9,429 nucleotides of DNA from Bacteroidales bacterium (GTDB taxonomy: Bacteria > Bacteroidota > Bacteroidia > Bacteroidales > UBA7960). The stretch's first letter is position 1; the number at the start of each line of letters is the position of its first letter. This document shows positions 6,759 to 9,429 of this stretch, piece by piece. The notes under the pieces are model-generated. The model was not told the DNA's origin, did no database searches, and was given only the letters and a program-made list of their open reading frames with translations. The position numbers and the translations under genes were made by a program. The DNA is taken from contig SKTQ01000038.1 in the NCBI GenBank assembly GCA_007122505.1, forward strand, positions 1 to 9,429, in the 5' to 3' direction.

Positions 6759-7274
6759 TCAATGATCCATCCGCTGTTTTTTATCCCACACAAATAAAAA
6801 CAAAGCGGTAAAAACAACACCAAAAAATATTCCAAGGAAAGGGTTCACCCCTTCAATGGGTTCACCGACGGCCCGGTAAATTCCGTAAAAAATGGCACTC
6901 AATCCGGCCATCAGCATAAAAAAGAACAAAAACTGATCGAACATTTTTTCAAAACGGCTGGGCTGGTAGGTTTCCTGCTTCTTTTTGTAGGCATAATAGT
7001 GCTGTTGCGCATATCCATTGGTTGTAGCACCGGGTCTGTAATACACACGCCCTGATCTGGTGGCCTTCCCATGGGCCAGCCGCAAATCATACAAGCGCCG
7101 CTTCTCTGTATTGCTGAGAATCTGGTAAGCCTCATTGATCATCTGGAACTCCTTTACCGAACGTGAATGCCGGCTTACATCAGGATGTAACAGCTTGGCC
7201 CGATTTCGGAAAGCGCGCTTTATAGATTCTGCGTTGGCGTTGACATCAACACCCAATATCTCATAATAGTTCAT
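6759..7274 (-). CDS. J-domain (DnaJ-like) protein with C-terminal membrane anchor
   Basis: J-domain proteins stimulate the ATPase of Hsp70/DnaK and bring it to a particular place or client. The first ~65 of 171 residues are a J domain: YYEILGVDVNANAESIKRAFR, the essential HPD at 30-32, then FQMINEAYQILSNTEKRRLYD. A linker rich in Tyr, Gln and Lys (about 70-110) follows. Two hydrophobic helices at about 115-134 and 145-163 should anchor it in the cytoplasmic membrane. The Gly/Phe region, zinc fingers and substrate-binding C-terminal domain of true DnaJ are absent. The frame is open upstream to 7331, but the ATG at 7274 starts directly on the J domain, and a predicted promoter at 7301-7332 would exclude the longer form. 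It is convergent with the DUF368 gene, 50 bases between stops. The client is unknown. Confidence 0.88.
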   Translation of the reverse strand: MNYYEILGVDVNANAESIKRAFRNRAKLLHPDVSRHSRSVKEFQMINEAYQILSNTEKRRLYDLRLAHGKATRSGRVYYRPGATTNGYAQQHYYAYKKKQETYQPSRFEKMFDQFLFFFMLMAGLSAIFYGIYRAVGEPIEGVNPFLGIFFGVVFTALFLFVWDKKQRMDH

Positions 7275-7300
7275 GAAAAATGCCTGCACTTGTGGAACAT

Positions 7301-7332
7301 CGAAATTACACAATGCCCGGGAAAAAATCAAG
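7301..7332 (-). promoter_or_regulatory. Predicted promoter of the J-domain gene
   Basis: On the minus strand CTTG (7332-7329), 20 bases, then TAATTTCG (7308-7301) resembles TTTG...TAnnTTTG with one mismatch in each element. A start near 7295 would leave about 20 bases of leader before the ATG at 7274. Confidence 0.4.
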
Positions 7333-7385
7333 CTGATATGAAGTTTTTAAAAAAAGATTTGCCGAAATTAAAAAAAATGCCGTTC

Positions 7386-7420
7386 TTTGCACTCCTCAAA
7401 AAAAACGTTTCGTTCATTTG
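7386..7420 (+). promoter_or_regulatory. Possible promoter of rpmB
   Basis: TTTG (7386-7389), 23 bases, then TTCATTTG (7413-7420) fits the Bacteroidota promoter pattern with one mismatch in the -7 element and a long spacer. A purine stretch GGAAGG (7431-7436) sits two bases before the ATG, unusually close for a Shine-Dalgarno contact. The rest of the 164-base gap between the divergent J-domain and rpmB genes (7275-7438) is A-rich with no other feature seen. Confidence 0.3.
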
Positions 7421-7438
7421 TAAAAAAATCGGAAGGCC

Positions 7439-7675
7439 ATGTCACGTATTTGCCAAATTACAGGAAAGAGACCGATTACAGGACACCATGTATCGCACTC
7501 AAATATTAAGACCAACAGATGGTTTTACCCAAATATTCAGACCAAGAGGTTCTTTATTCCTGAAGAAAACCGTTGGATAACCCTGAAAGTATCAGCAAAA
7601 GGGATTCGTATCATTAACAAAAAGGGTATTTACGCGAGTTTAAAAGAAGCGCGTGAAAAAGGTTTTATAAAGTAG
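7439..7675 (+). CDS. rpmB: 50S ribosomal protein L28
   Basis: L28 is a small basic protein of the large ribosomal subunit, near the E-site side. The 78-aa sequence starts MSRICQITGKRPITGHHVSHSNIKT, the family signature, followed by NRWFYPNIQTKRFFIP and WITLKVSAKGIRIINKKGI. It is rich in Lys and Arg and lacks CxxC pairs, so it is of the zinc-free type. The length is at the short end but normal. In many Bacteroidota rpmB is followed by rpmG (L33); here no L33 gene follows, and the next element is a strong terminator 24 bases past the stop, so the gene seems to be monocistronic. Confidence 0.97.
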   Translation: MSRICQITGKRPITGHHVSHSNIKTNRWFYPNIQTKRFFIPEENRWITLKVSAKGIRIINKKGIYASLKEAREKGFIK

Positions 7676-7696
7676 AATTTCATTGGTTTGTACTCG

Positions 7697-7731
7697 AAAA
7701 GCTGTTGCATTATGGCAACGGCTTTTTTTTT
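7697..7731 (+). terminator. Intrinsic terminator of rpmB
   Basis: AGCTGTTGC (7700-7708) pairs with GCAACGGCT (7715-7723) around the loop ATTATG: nine base pairs including one G-T. The stem can be extended by A-T pairs into the flanking AAA and T-run. Nine T residues (7723-7731) follow. It begins about 20 bases after the rpmB stop and is the clearest terminator of the window. Confidence 0.9.
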
Positions 7732-7849
7732 GCTCTGCCGCTAAGGCGGGCCTTCAGTCTGTTAAAGATTTATAAGATAGGATTATTCTCAGGGACATCT
7801 TTTCACGATGTCGCCGAATCTTATTACTTTTATACCAAATAAGAAGAAC

Positions 7850-8503
7850 ATGCGTGGCACCACTTTTCTGTTGTTCCTTGTTGTGCTGGGAGTAATTCTG
7901 GCTGCGGGTTTTTCCGGTCAAAGCCTCAGCAATCAACCACCAAGGCGCGTTATCCAGTTTACCGGCCTGGTACTTACCGGTGACAGCCTGAAACCACTAC
8001 CATTTGCCACTGTCTGGGTAAAAAACACCAATCGGGGAACGTCAACCGACTATTATGGTTTTTTTTCAATACCGGTATACAATACAGACACCTTACGATT
8101 TTCATCTGTCGGATTTGAGGATGTGTATTATGCCATTCCTGATACGCTTACAAGATCAAGGTACTCTGCGGTGCAGATGATGACCAGGGACACGATCCAC
8201 CTGCCGGAAACCGTTATTTACCCCTGGCCGACCCGCGAACAATTCCGACATGCATTCATCCACACAGAGATCCCTTCCGATGATTACGACAGGGCCATGC
8301 GAAATCTTGCACAGGCCGAAATGCGCGAACGTTTCGAGAATATGCCCATGGACGGCAGTATGAATTTCCGGCATTATGTCCAGCAACACTCAGACCGCCT
8401 TTACTACGCAGGGCAATCGCCACCAATCCGTATCTTTGACCCCATTGCATGGGCCGAATTCTTCCAGGCATGGCGTGAAGGCCGGTTCAGACGCAGTGAT
8501 TGA
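7850..8503 (+). CDS. Secreted protein with carboxypeptidase-regulatory-like domain, function unknown
   Basis: I do not recognise a specific function. The frame is open from an ATG at 7808, but the ATG at 7850 places a clean signal peptide at the N-terminus (MRGTTFLLFLVVLGVILAAGFSGQS), so the product is taken as 217 aa. TACTTTTA at 7825-7832 is a 7-of-8 -7-like element that would also exclude the earlier start, though this is weak support. Residues ~35-125 look like a carboxypeptidase-regulatory-like beta-sandwich: FTGLVLTGDSLKPLPFATVWVKN, GTSTDYYGFFSIPV, LRFSSVGFEDVYY. A charged C-terminal part follows (VIYPWPTREQFRHAF to WREGRFRRSD), with no enzyme motif seen. It is probably periplasmic or attached to the envelope. 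The next gene encodes a TonB-dependent receptor whose N-terminal domain is of the same type, 103 bases downstream. A role in envelope or outer-membrane assembly is only a guess. Confidence 0.8.
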   Translation: MRGTTFLLFLVVLGVILAAGFSGQSLSNQPPRRVIQFTGLVLTGDSLKPLPFATVWVKNTNRGTSTDYYGFFSIPVYNTDTLRFSSVGFEDVYYAIPDTLTRSRYSAVQMMTRDTIHLPETVIYPWPTREQFRHAFIHTEIPSDDYDRAMRNLAQAEMRERFENMPMDGSMNFRHYVQQHSDRLYYAGQSPPIRIFDPIAWAEFFQAWREGRFRRSD

Positions 8504-8606
8504 TCCAGGGCATACAATATTTTTATTACACATCGGTTATAAATTATGAGCATATCCATCGTTCCTTTTTCTGAGTGATTTCAAAGTAATCCATAAGCCT
8601 TTTACA

Positions 8607-9429
8607 GTGATCCCAAGCCGACACATCTTAACCATTCTGATTTTTTTGATTTCGCCGGTGCTTTTGGCCCAGCAGGGAACGCTGGAAGGGCATCTTCGTA
8701 CCCCTGATGGTGACCCCCTGGGCTTTGTGAATATTGCCCTCGAAGGCACCCCAGTTGGCACAAGCACCGATGAACAGGGGTTTTTCCGAATGCAAATACC
8801 AGCCGGCCGCCCGCTCACCCTTATCGTATCTCACCTGGGATTCAAACCGCAACGTGTGCCTCTTGAACTGTCATCCGGCGAAACAAGGCATTTGGACATC
8901 ACCCTTGAACCCCTGCTTACACCCCTGCCTGATGTGGAAGTCAGAGACCGGCAGGTTTTAACCACCGATGTCATCAGGCTGGACCCACGACTTACAACTG
9001 CACTCCCCAGCCCAAGTTCAGGTATTGAACGCTTGGTGCAGACCTTGCCGGGCGTTTCAACAGTAACCGAGCTATCCGCGCAGTATTCTGTCAGGGGTGG
9101 AAGCTATGACGAAAACCTGGTGTATGTTAATGGTATCGAAATATACAGACCTTTCCTGGTACGTTCCGGACAGCAGGAAGGATTGAGTTTCCTGAACCCC
9201 GAAATGGTATCCTCCATCAGTTTTTCTGCCGGAGGCTTTAACGCCCGCTATGGCGACAAAATGTCATCCGTCCTGGATATAACCTACAAAGATCCGGAAC
9301 AATTTGCAGGCTCTTTCTCCGTCAGCCTTCTGGAAGGGTCCCTGCATCTGGAAGGAGTGTCGGAAAACAAACGCTTTTCCTATCTGACCGGCATTCGGTA
9401 TAAGTCCAATCAATACCTTTTAGGAACTC
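8607..9429 (+). CDS. TonB-dependent receptor, 5' part (cut by the window edge)
   Basis: The frame is open from 8550 to the end of the window, giving 274 residues from the GTG at 8607. No ATG precedes the conserved part. The GTG gives a good signal peptide, MIPSRHILTILIFLISPVLLA followed by QQ, so it is preferred. Domains in order: carboxypeptidase-regulatory-like beta-sandwich (about 24-101: GTLEGHLRTPDGDPLGFVNI, GTSTDEQGFFRMQIP, VSHLGFKPQRV); a linker; the plug domain (about 135-227), with VQTLPGVSTV, YSVRGGSYDENLVYVNGIEIYRP and GGFNARYGDKMSSVLDI; then the first strands of the outer-membrane barrel. Such receptors take up substrates with TonB-ExbBD energy. There is no SusD-like gene in view, and the substrate cannot be told from this part. 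No SD sequence or clear promoter was found in the 103-base gap before it. Confidence 0.9.
   Translation, partial: MIPSRHILTILIFLISPVLLAQQGTLEGHLRTPDGDPLGFVNIALEGTPVGTSTDEQGFFRMQIPAGRPLTLIVSHLGFKPQRVPLELSSGETRHLDITLEPLLTPLPDVEVRDRQVLTTDVIRLDPRLTTALPSPSSGIERLVQTLPGVSTVTELSAQYSVRGGSYDENLVYVNGIEIYRPFLVRSGQQEGLSFLNPEMVSSISFSAGGFNARYGDKMSSVLDITYKDPEQFAGSFSVSLLEGSLHLEGVSENKRFSYLTGIRYKSNQYLLGT

Noticed and set aside
7290..7580. 96-codon plus-strand frame overlapping rpmB and the J-domain promoter region
   Set aside because: It overlaps L28 in another frame. L28 is certain and the alternative product resembles nothing.
7738..7749. Second hairpin CCGC-TAAG-GCGG after the rpmB terminator
   Set aside because: It has only four pairs and no T-run; it is probably chance in the gap before the secreted-protein gene.

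Overview
The window is an ordinary chromosomal stretch of a Bacteroidota genome, probably class Bacteroidia. The taxonomic signs are a partial TonB-dependent receptor with an N-terminal carboxypeptidase-regulatory-like domain, upstream regions with the -33/-7 promoter type of this phylum (TTTG / TAnnTTTG) instead of E. coli-type boxes, a general lack of Shine-Dalgarno sequences, a Bacteroidota-type QueE with the motif GGCDVGCHWCDVKEAWD, and a TPR / phosphosulfolactate synthase / DUF368 gene group. No rRNA, tRNA, CRISPR array, insertion sequence or phage gene was seen.

Layout. Left third, minus strand: ffh (3199 to 1859), a 233-bp gene-free gap filled with degenerate tandem repeats, then folD (1625 to 744) and queE (740 to 84), which follows folD almost without a gap. 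Centre, plus strand: a divergent promoter region (3200-3459), then a soluble TPR protein (3460-4854), a ComA-type phosphosulfolactate synthase (4890-5663) and a DUF368/PopT-type undecaprenyl-phosphate transporter (5764-6708). These three probably form a transcription unit. Convergent to it lies a membrane-anchored J-domain protein (7274 to 6759). Right part, plus strand: ribosomal protein L28 (7439-7675) with a strong intrinsic terminator, a secreted carboxypeptidase-regulatory-like protein (7850-8503), and a TonB-dependent receptor that starts with GTG at 8607 and runs off the right edge.

Most genes are housekeeping: co-translational targeting (Ffh), one-carbon metabolism (FolD), 7-deazaguanine/queuosine synthesis (QueE), the ribosome (L28) and lipid-carrier recycling (DUF368). 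The least explained items are (1) two adjacent degenerate tandem arrays between folD and ffh, one with an 8-nt and one with a 7-nt period that stays in phase for 16 units; (2) the grouping of a phosphosulfolactate synthase, a lipid-carrier transporter and a large TPR protein; and (3) two consecutive envelope genes that share the same kind of regulatory-like beta domain. I found nothing that amounts to a clearly new defence, mobile or regulatory system.
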